Below are positions 33,121-49,389 of a stretch of DNA of 64,000 nt, one piece after another. The stretch spans positions 1,650,129 through 1,714,128 of the forward strand of contig CM020505.1 of NCBI GenBank assembly GCA_009823395.1, given 5' to 3'. Position 1 is the first letter of the stretch; every line of letters starts with the position of its first letter. Below the pieces are notes generated by a model, which was not told the origin of the DNA, did no database searches, and saw only the letters and a list, made by a program, of their open reading frames with translations. The translations under genes and the position numbers were made by a program. Source of the stretch: Thamnaconus septentrionalis (lineage: Eukaryota > Chordata > Actinopteri > Tetraodontiformes > Monacanthidae).

Positions 33121-34949
33121 TTTTTGGCGTCTCTGAACGCTGCTACTCGTCTGCCTTTGACCAGCTGCAGGTCTCGCCGAGATTCTACTTCTCCGACTGC
33201 AAACTCCTGCCACCAGCCAGCCTCCAGTGCAAAACTCTGACCAGTCTCACCTTCTCTGACCGCATTAGACTGGTTGGCGATTATGGTGCAGTTTTGGTTT
33301 GATTTGTTTTGTTCAGGCAGACCGAAGTGTGAGCTGTGAGGTGCGACGAGAGAGAGAAGAAAAAGCTCCGACGTGATTTTGAGTGTTCGAGTTCATGTGT
33401 GGTTGCGACGTTAATGCTGCAATAATGGGACCTATGGACTTTAGAGGAGCTGAATGGAGCTGAGAAGGTGTCATGAAGCTTGTTTAAGGGCTTTATAGGG
33501 GCTTCAAGGCTGCCGAGTTAATCTTCTGTCTAAAATCTGCTACTGAACACTGTGATGAGGCACACGGAGGCTTGGAAACCATGAGGGATACTGCAGTGCA
33601 ATTCAGACTTGACTTTAAATGAGATTTTTTGCATGTATCGAGAAATGTTAAGGGACTAAATTTAGAATTTTAGACGTTCTCCTCTGAAAAACCTCTTCAG
33701 GTCTGCTTTTCAAAACACTGGAAACTGATTTTTAGATGGAACAATCTTCTCTACTATTTGCGGCTCACACTGTGGAAACTGGCTTCTGCTCTCACAGGCT
33801 CAACAGGTTACTGTGACTAATTAAGTAATCGATCCAAATCACTGCGCAAAACGATAATCCACGTTCTGAAGTCCTTCTTGACGCGTGTGCGTCCCCCCCT
33901 TTTTTTTTTTTTTTTTTTTTTACTTGACTCCCCGGACTTCACTGACATTAAAAACCACGACTCACTGTTGCCATCTGCTGTTTGAGAGGGATAACTACAT
34001 CTGAGAGTCGTTCTCAGCTGCCGTGCTCTAAAAGCGTTGTTTATTTTTCTTTCTGACTCGTGTGAACATCAGATGAACATTAACGACACCAGCACAGTTT
34101 CTGTCAAAACATTAAAAAAATAAAAATAATAATAGTTGTTAAAGTTTTGCCTCCCACCAACTTTGCACAAACATGCAGGTTTGGATGTCGTGTATGGATT
34201 CCTCTTTTTTCTAAGACTGTTTTAAGTTTCTCTGTAAGCGATTTTTTTTTTTTTTTTTTTTTTAGACATTGATAAAAAATTTGTGCTCATTTTTTGTGTA
34301 GATGCAGAGTGTGATTGTCAGTGAGTATGGTATTTGTGTATTGTGTCAAATATCCATCTCTACTCGACACAAACCAAAAGTAAAATGTATTTAAGAAAAA
34401 GCCTAAATATATAAATATATATAATAATGTTTAAGGGAAGGAGGCGGCAATAACCAACGCAGAGGGACTTTTGTTATTTGTTGAATGCCAATGTGTCAAG
34501 ACGGAGTGTCGGCATCAGTCCAAATATGTTTTCATAGACCTTGGGATCCAAAATGTTGTTTCACTGTGTTGTTGTTCTCCACTGTATTTGTTTTATGACT
34601 AACCTCGGTGCTTCAAGCATCCTGCTTTTGACGATTACGGGCTCAAGTTTCAAATCACATCCGTCTCATGGATTTGTAGAGAGCCAGAAATACTCCACAA
34701 AGTACTTGTCAACGTGAGAAGTACCTCTCATTTCAAGGTTACTGGCACAAAAGCGAGACATCGCCGTTTGCTGATCGGCGTCATTGGAATTTAGCACCGT
34801 TTTCTGCTCTGACGCTGAGAGATGCTTCGAGTTAAGTTGCACACAGTTTCATAACGGAACGATTCATTTTCGTTTTTTTCGTTTTTTTGCCAGAGAAAAA
34901 AAGCAATGGTGTGTGTGATCTATGAGGACATATGGTTATTGTGTTGCAA

Positions 34950-34955
34950 AATAAA
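34950..34955 (+). terminator. abhd2: Candidate abhd2 poly(A) signal
   Basis: AATAAA on the plus strand, followed by T-rich sequence, at the end of the region that looks like a 3'UTR. The convergent rlbp1 signal lies 550 bases downstream. Confidence 0.5.
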
Positions 34956-35214
34956 TTATTTTCTCAAAAGAAAAATGATTAGTGATCCTTTTTTGAAAAC
35001 TTATTATTCATTTTGCACAATTGGTTTATCTGTCAAGGTTTGAAACTACACTGTCATTCTAGTGGTTGCTGTCAAATACTAGTAGGCTGCCTTACACTGT
35101 ATTATTTGGAAAAGCTATTTTATGATAAAAGTTAGACTTTAACAGGGAGTAAATGCAAAGACATAGCTATACACAGTCTTACAGATATCCACCGTGCTGT
35201 AATATGTGTGCAAT

Positions 35215-35330
35215 AATAGGTGTATGAATGTGTGTGTGAATGGGTGAATGAGAGGCCTTTGTAAATCACTTTGGGGTACCGTGAAGGTCCTGGAAAAGCG
35301 CTATATAAATGCAGTCCATTTTCTATTTTA
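35215..35330 (+). repeat. Teleost dispersed-repeat fragment (AAAGCGCTATATAAATGCAG type)
   Basis: The segment with GAATGAGAGGC, TCACTTTGGGGTACC and AAAGCGCTATATAAATGCAG is a widespread teleost repeat end. A short relative occurs near 43255 (AAATGGTAAATGGACTGCAT). Confidence 0.5.
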
Positions 35331-35489
35331 ATAATTACGCTTCCTTTGTAAAAGCATTTGGTAAATTATTTGCCAAACAAACTGTATTGTGTGAACTGGG
35401 CTTGTGTAGCAGTTCTTTTCTGTTTTGTTTTGTTTTTCCTTAAGTAGTCTCAGAACCAACAAGTCATAAAGACAATTCAAACAAACAAA

Positions 35490-36055
35490 CAAAAAAATCT
35501 ATTTTATTGAAACCTCTCCATCGCCCGCAAATTGCATTTTGTGGTCAGAGTGTCGCAACTCAAACAAGGCAGAAAACGGATGCTGCTGCTCCTCAAACAA
35601 CACTCATATTGCATCATCACTTCCCTCTGTGTGTTGCAAGTTTGCTCTCAGCTCACGAGATCTCTGGCACGAGGATGAATGTGAAATTCAGTTTTAAGGC
35701 AGACACGACCCTCCTCCAAACGAAACCCTCCCCTGACTCGTCCTTCCATCACCAACGTCCCTGTTTTCTCCTCCGGGTTGCGGAGAAACACAGAGCGTCT
35801 CACCTGAACATCCTTTTCCTCTCACAATTATATGACCATATATTTTGCAGATTATCATCTGCTCCTACACGTAGGCCCTTCCGCTCTCATGCCTGGGTCT
35901 TCATAATAATTATATAATAATAATAATGATAATAATAATAATCTAGATTTAAAGTGGACCACGTATCCAGTATAGCAAAAACAACAAGAACGACAGCGAC
36001 GGCAACAATCTATGTGTGAAGGCCTCTCTAATGGTTTGACCCCGCAGCCGCTCCC
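35490..36055 (-). other. rlbp1: rlbp1 3'UTR and poly(A) signal
   Basis: Downstream of the rlbp1 stop codon on the minus strand. TTTATT at 35503-35508 reads AATAAA on that strand, giving a 3'UTR of about 0.55 kb. An AAT-rich low-complexity tract is at 35904-35942. Confidence 0.6.
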
Positions 36056-40097
<4,042 letters not shown>

Positions 40098-40565
40098 GGT
40101 CGCAGCGTCTCTCTATCAACAGCTGTCCAACAGCTGAAAATCAAATAAAAGTGTGACATGAATTAATACCATAACAGACATTTTCAAATAGTCAAATTCT
40201 AAGTACTGATATTTACACTACTTCATTCTAGATGCGGTCTAAAGTTGTATATATCTTACGTTTAAGCGAAATGCTTATGAACACCATTCTAATATCATCT
40301 AATACGCAGTTCAATAGACCAAACATGACAAAAATAGCTTCATTTTTGATTCACTATGACCCAAAATAAAGCTGAAAAGCTGGCAGCTGGTTTTCAGTGT
40401 TTGCATGGAATAGTCGCCAACACTTGTCGCATCTAAACAGTGGTTCAATCATACGCGAGCTGTGTGGACTCACCTCAGGCAGACGGAGAGAGGAGTGGAG
40501 GAGAGAAGTGGAGCGCAGAGAGGAGTAGGGAGGACCAAGGAGGGGAGGAGTGAGTGAGTGAGTGA
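40098..40565 (-). other. rlbp1: rlbp1 5'UTR exons
   Basis: The Met exon starts after a TTTTCAG acceptor near 40138. A minus-strand donor, GAG|GTGAG, places the end of a noncoding exon at 40474. The sequence upstream of it (40475-40570) is purine-rich on the plus strand and includes a GAGT array at 40548-40571. Confidence 0.5.
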
Positions 40566-40590
40566 GTGAGTGGACACGTCACCTAGAAGG

Positions 40591-40630
40591 GGATTAAAGT
40601 GACACAATGGATTACCGTCAGTGGCTAATC
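40591..40630 (-). promoter_or_regulatory. rlbp1: Cluster of three OTX/CRX-like sites upstream of rlbp1
   Basis: GGATTA at 40591-40596 and 40609-40614 and CTAATC at 40625-40630 are core sites for K50 homeodomain factors (OTX2, CRX). They fall just upstream of the inferred first exon on the minus strand, in a gene expressed in retinal pigment epithelium and retina. Binding is inferred from motif only. Confidence 0.45.
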
Positions 40631-40689
40631 TGCGTGATGTCAACGGGCCAAATTAGGAATCCCAACATTCACTTTTTGGGTTGAGTTTT

Positions 40690-41135
40690 TTAACCAACCA
40701 CTTGTCCAGGGTGTGAGGCTGCCTTCACCTCATGACAGCTGGGACAGCTCAGACCCCCAGCACCCTGAGAACAGCAGGGAGCAGGTGTAGGGGAGGGGTG
40801 GATGGATGGGTGGATGGATGGGAGGATGAGTGGATGGATGGGAGGATGAGTAGATGGATGGGTGGATGAATGGATGGATGGGAGGATGAGTGGATGGATG
40901 GGTGGATGAATGGATGGATGGGTGGATGAATGGATGGATGGGTGGATGAGTGGATAGATGGGAGGATGAGTGGATGGATGGGAGGATGAGCGGATGGATG
41001 GGTGGATGAGCGGATGGATGGGTGGATGAATGGATGGATGGGTGGATGAGGATGGATGGATGGATGGATGGATGGATGGGTGGATGAGTGGATGGATGGG
41101 TGGATGAGTGGATGGATGGATGGATGGATCGACAG
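40690..41135 (+). repeat. SINE 3' part expanding into a GGATGGATG-type minisatellite
   Basis: The segment 40698-40796 (CCACTTGTCCAGGGTGTG to GAGAACAGCAGG) is the 3' half of the tRNA-like SINE. At the position of its GGATGGAT tail an array of about 330 bases follows, with longer-period units such as GGATGGATGGGTGGATGA and variants. The array appears to have grown from the SINE tail. Confidence 0.85.
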
Positions 41136-41559
41136 GTGGATGGACTTCTAAACCAACTGAAATTTTGTTTTTCTGTGTGTTTTGTCCCTCCATCTCCATG
41201 TTTATATAGTAAACACATATCTTACATGCATGTCTTCCAAGAATGACTTAACCAATGCATTCTTTCATTTCCCACTGGAGAAGTTCAGGCTTCTCGTGCT
41301 GAGTGCACACGTGACCTGAAAGGTTGGGCTGCAGCGTGATATCAGCATCACGAGACGGACGACCACCTGTGAGGGACTCACATATACAGCTTCACATTCC
41401 TTCAAGGACTCAGCAGCAAGAACCACTTGCTTTGGGAGCCCACACATTGTGGATTATGTGTCCATGACTGCACAGCATCACAGCTTTGCTTGTTCCCACT
41501 CAACTCAAACCCTTTGATTTTGAACACCTGAAGATTCTGACTTTAGATTCAATGTTTCC

Positions 41560-41725
41560 AAATTGGAAAACTCTAAATTGGCTGTAGGTGTGAATGTGAG
41601 TGTAGATAAATGTTTGCCAGCACTGTGGCATCTTGTCCAGGATGCAACCACACCTTCACCCTGAGACAGCTGGGATAGACTGCAGCACCTGCTGCAACCC
41701 TGAGAGGGAGCAGCAGCGATACATC
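41560..41725 (+). mobile_element. Partial teleost SINE fragment
   Basis: AACTCTAAATTGGCTGTAGG, GTGAATGTGAGTG and CTTGTCCAGGATGC match the central and 3' part of the SINE family, with decay. Confidence 0.55.
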
Positions 41726-42155
41726 ATGAAACAGAAATGTCACAACAATGACTTAGATGGACAAATCTCAAAACTGCTGTCATGACAACCTTTATTCATC
41801 CACATAGTTTATCATCCAGCCTGTTAGCTGTTTCTTCCCCTCGGCTGTCTCTGGATGGATGCCAGAGGGACTAGTTTGGCAGTCTGCGAACAACCTGAAA
41901 ATGAATAATCCCACAATATTGTCTCGATGTTCACCACGAAAAGTGTAATAATAAAATGCAATCTCTCCATAGATATAATAAACAGTGCAAATGCAGGCCT
42001 TAATGGTATCGTGATAGCCTACATAACTAGATATGTTACCATTTCTATGTTTTATGAATGCTTGATATTAAGCAGTTACCAATCTTGCCATAACTCAATC
42101 TCATATTCTACATTTTATGCAAAACAGTGGAGTGGCGTAGCTGAACTGAGAGGTT
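41726..42155. other. Spacer, nothing recognised
   Basis: Mostly unique AT-rich sequence without coding or repeat features I can name. A segment near 42125 (AGTGGAGTGGCGTAGCTGAA) has a similar partner near 42425, flanking the GA array. Confidence 0.35.
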
Positions 42156-42156
42156 A

Positions 42157-42267
42157 GATGGATGGATGGATGATAGATAGATAGATTATGACATTATATA
42201 TGTATATAAATGTTATATGTATATATAAATATATAAGAGACAGAGAGAGAGAGACAGAGAGAGACAG

Positions 42268-42364
<97 letters not shown>

Positions 42365-42365
42365 T
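42157..42365 (+). repeat. GATG/GATA units and long GA array
   Basis: GGAT and GATA units (42157-42185), a TATA-rich tract, then about 60 GA units (42239-42360). The sequences on either side share short similar blocks (TTTTATGCAA and AGTGG...GCTGAACTGAGAG versus GCGGAACTGAGAG), suggesting a local duplication around the array. Confidence 0.9.
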
Positions 42366-43350
42366 CATGGCACTGCTGCTGCAACAATGCCATAACTCTA
42401 AAATTCATATTCTGCATTTTATGCAATACAGTTGAGTGGTGTCGCGGAACTGAGAGAGGCCTCCAACAATCTCTTGGTGAGACAAAAGAATCGTCCATCC
42501 TGCATGAAACGCTGCACAGTGTCTCCCTCCTCCACACACGGGGGCCCCCTCATCAAGAACCGGAGGGCCTTCTGCGTTCTACCATTGTCCATCCATTATC
42601 ATCTCTCATTAGTGGATTCCCTTGCAAAGGCAACCAAGGGTTTACAACACTGATGCATCCCATAGTTAAAAACAAAACAAAACAAAAACTGGCTTTTGTT
42701 CTTGGGAATTCTCTGATGAAAGAATCTCTGCCAGTTATGTCACCATCCAAACAAGCAGATGAGGCTGCACTTATGTAATGCTGATTAGTTTGATCTCCTT
42801 CATATTCATTGTCATAAGTTTGCTGTGCAGTGATCCTAAAGGCACGTCTGTGGCATAAATATTGTCAATCACTTTTTCTACAACACAATGCAAGAGACAC
42901 ACAAAATATCTGAAAATTGTTCAGATGGCTCTATATGTTAAAATATCAAAAATTCTAATGTAATGCTTACCTAAGCCGACGGAAAGCACAGATGTGCATG
43001 AAATAGATTTATTCAAGTGTACAGTATGATAAATTTGCACTTTGTGTGCACTAATTTCTACATTCTGCCATCGTCATCTGGTCCGTTACATTCACTCAGT
43101 GCTACTACTGACAGAACTCAAAAATCCAAATCCAAACTCCATCTTGCAAGTTCTCGATAGTGTGCAGGATCTACTTATTGCAGCTATTTTGACTGTATTG
43201 TGACACTTGACATTTAAGAAAATGAGTACCATGAGGGACTTTTCAAATGGTAAGATTCTGAAATGGTAAATGGACTGCATTTGTATGTACTGTATATGCA
43301 TACATACAGTCTATGTATAGTTAGAGGTACTCACGGTCTGCCACTATCTA
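42366..43350. other. Spacer, nothing recognised
   Basis: No domain-bearing frame or defined element apart from the short GTAAATGGACTGCAT repeat fragment near 43265. Confidence 0.35.
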
Positions 43351-43353
43351 GAT

Positions 43354-43680
43354 CAGGGGTCACCAACCTTTTTGGCACTGAGAGCTACCGTACTTCATGG
43401 GTCCTGAGCTGTATGAAGGGCTACCAGTTTGCTAGATTCTCCTGAAACAACAAACTCTCTGAGTTATATATTATTATTAATGATACTTGTCTATGTGAAG
43501 ACACTTATCAAGCTCATGAGTTCTCAATAATCATCAAATGACTTAACAAGGTTGGATAAAATTGAATTTTAGACGCAGCTCAACTAGGTGTGCAATTTTT
43601 CAAACGGGTCTGCGGGCCACTCATGAGGTCCTACCATTGGGGCTACCTGGTGTCAGCAGGCACGACGTTGGTGACCCCTG
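43354..43680. mobile_element. hAT-type non-autonomous element
   Basis: The left end CAGGGGTCACCAACC is matched at the right by GTTGGTGACCCCTG in inverted orientation. Flanking octamers ATCTAGAT and ATCTACAA agree at 6 of 8 positions. It is 327 bp with no transposase frame. Confidence 0.75.
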
Positions 43681-43739
43681 ATCTACAACAACACTGCCAC
43701 CTAGTGACAAACTTAACCTGCTTCCACTGTAGAGACGAG

Positions 43740-43830
43740 TTCTTACTGAATTCACAGGTCACTTTATGAAGTCAGCCTTATTGGAACTAGTGCCAGGTAC
43801 CTAATAAAGTGGCCAGTGTACATATATTAA
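43740..43830. repeat. CTAATAAAGTGGCCA repeat fragment
   Basis: GGTACCTAATAAAGTGGCCA is the end of a well-known dispersed teleost repeat; a partial inverted match (TCACTTTATGAAG) lies 50 bases upstream. Confidence 0.45.
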
Positions 43831-44604
43831 ACATGCTGTACATTCTGAGATACTATTGTGCAGACCTTGGTTGTAACGGTGGTTATTTGCGTTCCTGTTG
43901 CCTATCTTTGGTGTGGGAGAAAATCTCACCACACACACAAAGAGGATGTTGAAGTCTCTCCAAGACTCTTTAATCAGCAGTGCACACAATCCCATTCAAC
44001 ACAAGGTCATGGAAGAGCAGCTCCTCGAGTGCAGAGAGGAGCCAGAACTCATACAAGGCCTCTGAGCAACAAAGGCCCCCTAGTGAGACGGGTCAGGGAA
44101 CAATTGACCTTGTATTCATTTAAGAAGAGAGTCGAGGCTAAACTTCAATATGTTTTGCTTTAGACAGTCGTGTTAGAGCCACAAGGTTACCGTTACCCAG
44201 TCAGACAGGAGTCACAAGATTATCATATGTACATGTTATAATGAGAATATTGTAGCTTTACCATCACATGGTCTCCAACAAGGCCTGCTCTTCCTCCTCT
44301 CTCTGACCCCTGACATCAACCAGACATTTTCCTCCACACCACTGGGAATCAATGCATATCTTATCTATCTCTGTAAACCCCAGAGGTGGTTGCGATGTGA
44401 AAACACCAGTAGATTAGCAGTTTGTGGGTCTGACACCAGCAAGCGTGGCACCTCCAGAGTGATTTAAATCCATTTTCTTCCTCCTTTCTGATCACTGGAC
44501 AACAGGAAGTTGTCTTCACCATATTTATATGGATTGAGTTGCTGCTATTGAACACTGTATCTCATAAACTGGCTGGGAGTGTGCAGTATACAGTTATTTC
44601 ATGT

Positions 44605-44705
44605 TTTGGGATTTTGAATAGAATAATAGAATAGAAAAGATTTACTTTATTGATCCCGAATTGGGAAACTACACTGCATTTCTAATAATTTTCTTGATTA
44701 TAACA
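44605..44705. repeat. TTTATTGATCCC retroelement-tail fragment
   Basis: TTTACTTTATTGATCCCGAA, with an adjacent AATAG run, is of the same type as 28190-28255. Confidence 0.5.
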
Positions 44706-45097
44706 CAATCACGGTTGCATACTTTACATAACAGCCACAAATACCAACGATACCAATAAGCTTTGTGGTCACTGCAGTGGGCCAAATATAGATGCCGCCC
44801 ATATCCTTTAGTGCAGTAGTATCTCATCTTCTTTTCCTGTTTCCAGTTTCGGTAAGAGAGAATCTGAGAGTGTATTTGAAGTTGTCATAGCAACTTTCTT
44901 GGAGGATCTGCAGCCAAACACAAAGTCTGAAGATTCATATGAAGCGAAGAATTTGACAGATCAGGCTTAACATCAAACTTCATTTTCTTCTTGAGACAAA
45001 TGAACCAAAATACTGAAGGTGTATCAGACAATTGTCACAATAGTGGTAGTGTTCACAACACACACACGACATGAAAAAAATCACGCTTAGTTTCTTT

Positions 45098-46529
45098 ATT
45101 TGGCTTCAGTTTTGACATTCATTGCATCAAGTTTTTCTTGAACAAATGTTAAAAGGGTTGACACATGCAACATGAAGATGCACATAAAAACACAACGTGC
45201 TGACAAACACAACCAATCCACACATGCAAGCTTCCTTCTTGTGATAATGAGGAAATTGTGATCATCACATGATTGTGCAAAACAGGAAGTGTGTCTCCTC
45301 ATTGAGCTGAGCTGATGGATGCAAACTCGATCCGTCTCTTTTTGAAATATCTTCTACATCTTAGTTAAAAAGACTTGTTTCAAGTGTTGCTGAGGCTGTG
45401 AACACCTCAAAATGACTGAGTCAGTGCAGCCAGCATGCTTTTGGTCCATTATTAGATTTCTTCAAGTAAAAACACGATGGGTGCAAATGAAATAATGACG
45501 TACCAGAATTAAACCCTTTGGCTGGAATTTCCCTTTGTGCTGAAATTCACCACCTCTGTGACAGAAAACATCTGTATCTACACTGAACAAAAAGTCTATA
45601 TGTCACTACCGTGTGCAAATAACAGTGATCTACTAATTGTTAGAAAAGTGCAAACAGAATTGAATGAAATCCCAGCATACCTGCTCATTGTAATTGTTGT
45701 TTTTTTAACAAAGAAATTGTTTACAACAGCGTAAAAAAGTCAGTCTGCAGTTAACCAAGTGGAGCAGAAAAATGTCCGAAATAATGATTGAAATGAGATG
45801 TTCAAACACCTCTTGCCCAGGCACAACATCAAAAAACAAGAGCTTAAAATGTACCAAATAAATCTGGGTTAGTGTAAGCACTATAAATAATATAAAACAA
45901 ACAACATTAAGCCTGCTGCTATTTGAAATGGCACAATGACAGTTAAAGGCACAAAGAGGCTTTTTGAAGAAATAAAGTTTACCATCAGCTAAAATGTAAA
46001 CAATGTGACACAGACCAGTTTTAAAAAGGATGTTAAAATCAATAAAATAATGCACTTATTTTAATGACTTCTCAACCTTAGAAAGAAAAAAAACAAACTG
46101 ACAAATCAGTCTCTCAGTGGTTAGTCATTTAAAAACAGGGAATCAATTTAAAATGATCTTATCTTCCGTCTGAACCACTGTTTCAAACTGCAGGACACAT
46201 CAGGTGGATTTTCTGCCACAGTAGCTCACATTTTACCTTATATCTTCTCACAAGGCCCTGGTCTAAGGCATAAGGACCTTTTCTTAAAATAAAAAAGAGA
46301 GAGAAAGAGAGAAAGTGAAAGGAAGTGAGATTGCTCACTTCTTACAAACTCTCCCGCAATAGAAAAACAACCCTGTGCTTTGGATTATGTTTTACTCCTC
46401 AGCCAAATGAGAAGCTGCAGGATGTACAGGTCTGAGTTGGTCTTTGTGGAGGCTTTGATCAAGCAGGACAACCCAAAATCATAAAAACAGTCTATCTCTC
46501 CCGGGCAGGACTGACGACTCCAGTCTGTC
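45098..46529 (-). other. slc39a1: Possible slc39a1 3'UTR
   Basis: No coding sequence was recognised between the slc39a1 stop codon and a TTTATT (AATAAA on the minus strand) near 45098. A 1.4-kb 3'UTR is plausible but a nearer non-canonical signal cannot be excluded. Confidence 0.35.
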
Positions 46530-49389
46530 TCAGCCCACGAGGGTGAGGGCGGCCATGATGCCGAAGCCCAGCAGGATGAAGAGCACTTTGAGCAGCTGCT
46601 TCCCGGATGAGTTGAGCTCGTGGGGGAGGATTTCCAGGAAGGTGATGTAGACAAAGGTTCCCGCCGCCAGTCCCTCCAGGACGGCCTGGATCAGGGCTCC
46701 GGAAGAGAACTGCGCCTCCATCACGCTGATGCCGATGGCGATGCCGACGGGCGACATCATGGCGAACACCCCGACGTACGCCGCCAGCCACAGCGGAGGA
46801 ACGGCGCTCTGCACCAGCTTCACCGCCAGGCTGAACACGATGATGCTCTTGTGGACAACTATGGCGATGCAGATCTCCAACACCTGGACAAAATGAGGAG
46901 ATTTCCATGAAGGACATGGCGTGAAAAAGCGACGGTTTAAAAGATGGATGAAGTCAGCTGAGGATCTTTGTATTCGTGTACAAAGTGGAGAGAGAAATGG
47001 AACTGATTTAAAGCAAAAAAATTGATTGCAGAATTTTTTGACTGACCACCAGATACTTATGGTAGTTCAATCATTTTTAATGCACTTCAGCCAGGCACAG
47101 TAAATGTTTCTACCGTTGTGCATGGAATTAGAAGGCTAAATAAACTTTTAACTTGCTCTGTTACTTTTTCTTTTCCATTTGATTTGTGGGAAAATTTATT
47201 CCACTTGTATGTAATTCCAGGACATTAATACAAATGAGATGCTCCACTGATGTGGAGAAAAAAAATTGAAACCAAAAAAAGACCTTGAGGGAGACTTTTT
47301 GAGGAGTTTTTATACCGACAGAAGCATGATGGAGCTGTACGCAAGCATTATAATTTCAATAGCATTTCTAATTTAACATTGGACAACAAGAAGTTCTTAC
47401 CTTTGACTCTGTGTTCTGCAGGCCAATAGCAAGGCCCTCAAATAGTGAGTGTAGTGAGAGGGAGAGGAAGAGCATGAAGGAGCGGAAGGACGAGTGGGCC
47501 TGGAAGTCAATATGGATGTGGTGGCCACTGTTCTCCACCTCAGGATTTGCTCCATGTCCATGTCCATGTCCAGGATTTCTGACTTCTGGCATGAGGGGCT
47601 CCCTCTCCCCCGGCGCCCCTCTCAGTTCCCGACAGTTGAGGGCAATCCTCTCCACGATGAGGACGGTGAAGAAGCCGGCAGCAATGATGAACTCCGGCAG
47701 AGGGAAACTGGTCTGTTTGATACCAACACAGACAAATTAAACCTTTCCAGACATTAGCGTGAACATCTTCTGTATTTATGAATCGGCGCTCATACAAACT
47801 CCTGTAAAGCAACTGGAGTAGCAGCTACAACACAGATACAACTCGGTTCTGATACCTGGAACTTATTCAAAGGAACTTTTGTGAGATTTTCTGCAGTTAA
47901 AATTCTCTAAGCAACACAGTTACTTTAACTTTTTTCATGGTTTAAGCAAGTAGCAGACATTTGATTTGAATTGTGCTCTAAATATACGTCATGACTTTAA
48001 AGTAGTTTCAAGACATTACTTAACAAGATGTAGGAACAAGTTCAAGACTACTGTGTCGGCAACCTTTTTATTTGCTTTGCCGCTCTGAGAGGCAGTTAAA
48101 AACACACCTCGACCTTCCGAACTTCCAACTCGCTGCTGATGTCAGACAAATAATCTGGAATGATGTCCAGCAGACATGCTGCCAAGAAGACTCCGCCGGC
48201 AAAACAGCTGATCAGACTCAGGATGGTGCGGTCTCTTTCTGTAAACGGAGACGCAAAAAACGTATTTTTGTTATTGAGGTGCAATATTTTTTTTACACAT
48301 TTCCCAGCCATTCATGTCAAATGTACTTTACCAAAGTTTGGCAAGCTGCCTTGATTATGGCGCATATCAAACTTTGCAGCAAACACAAATGTGCAATGGT
48401 CGGCACAAAATCATGTGACCCATCGTGATTGTGATGGCACACAAGTGAAAATGACTCAAGTTGGCAGGAAAGTGCAGTCATGTAGTTTGAGACTTTCACT
48501 TCTGCATCAAAGAAAGCCTCCTCAAAGGCCGCGTGTGTTTCCACTGATGAAGCCACTAACATAACAACAGAATGGGCTGACGAGGCATCAGCATTTGGTC
48601 AGATGACTGTTTCTGATTAGAGGACTAATGAATGAAACAAAACTACATTACAGTAAATCACTGAATGATCTGGACAAAGTTAAAGTAGGAATGCCATGGA
48701 TCCAGAGGAGTTAACACATTCTATCGTGAAAAATATAGCACAGTGGTATTCTGAAAAATATCAAAGGAAATATTTGGACATTCAGACAGCCAGTCATTCT
48801 TGTTTATTTATTTATTTTCATCCGTGGATGTTTCAGTTTAGCTTTCACTTTGTTTCAAGGCGAGTAGTTAACGTCAACCCAAGTGAAATGCAAAGCAACC
48901 GTGGTATCAGGTGATCAATGCTTCCTGACGGAGTCATTACCGATAAGGTACCAGCAGCAAATAACTCACACTGGCTTAGGGGGTAAACACGTGATTCGAA
49001 TGAGGGACACAAGCAAGCAGCGCTGAGCCAAACTTAATTTGAATGTTGAGAAATCAAGAATGACACGAATTTACATGCAAACTGTGACACACAGTGTCAA
49101 ACGGATGGCTTGAAAGCAAATCCTAATTTTGCTGTCTCGGGTTCGGCATTAGAAAGAAAGAAAGAAAGATCATAGTTAATTACTTTTGGTCATTACTTTG
49201 ACAACGGACGACGTAGAATCAACTCTGTGAACATCGCCGATACTTGTAACTTAAAAAAAGAAATGTGTACAGACCTGTTCCATTAGGGTTTCTGAACCAT
49301 TTGAGTCGAGCCGGGATAAATCCAAAAAGAAGAGTTAACACCAGTAAACCGAACAGAGCGCATATTTTCACCTGGAGCAGGTATTCCAT
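46530..49389 (-). CDS. slc39a1: Zinc transporter ZIP1, SLC39 family (4 exons)
   Basis: Exons in transcript order are 49389-49275, 48238-48108, 47712-47401 and 46883-46530, giving 303 residues with consistent phases. Membrane helices are visible at about 6-25, 45-65, 88-107, then, after the loop, four to five more in the C-terminal half. The cytosolic loop between helices 3 and 4 carries a His-rich metal-binding stretch (GHGHGHG at 130-136 and HHIHI at 146-150). Helix 4 has HSLFEG and helix 5 has HKSII, the intramembrane zinc-site residues of ZIP transporters. ZIP1 imports zinc from outside the cell into the cytosol. The start MEYLLQVKICALFGLL agrees with fish ZIP1 as I remember it. It is divergent from tmem208, whose start lies 1.6 kb away. 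Confidence 0.94.

Larger units (their letters stand above)
31883..34975 (+). other. abhd2: abhd2 3'UTR, about 3.1 kb
   Basis: No other gene is visible between the abhd2 stop codon and the AATAAA at 34950-34955. This fits the long 3'UTR known for ABHD2. Within it are an inverted repeat (32342-32630), a CA run (32633-32659), a CT array (33081-33118) and T-rich tracts at 33900 and 34240. Confidence 0.6.

Noticed and set aside
35507..35917. 136-codon plus-strand frame between abhd2 and rlbp1
   Set aside because: It lies in the antisense of the rlbp1 3'UTR and shows no domain or splice partners.
42188..42778. 196-codon frame through the GA array
   Set aside because: The body is Arg-Glu repeats from GA units, and flanks show no protein signature.
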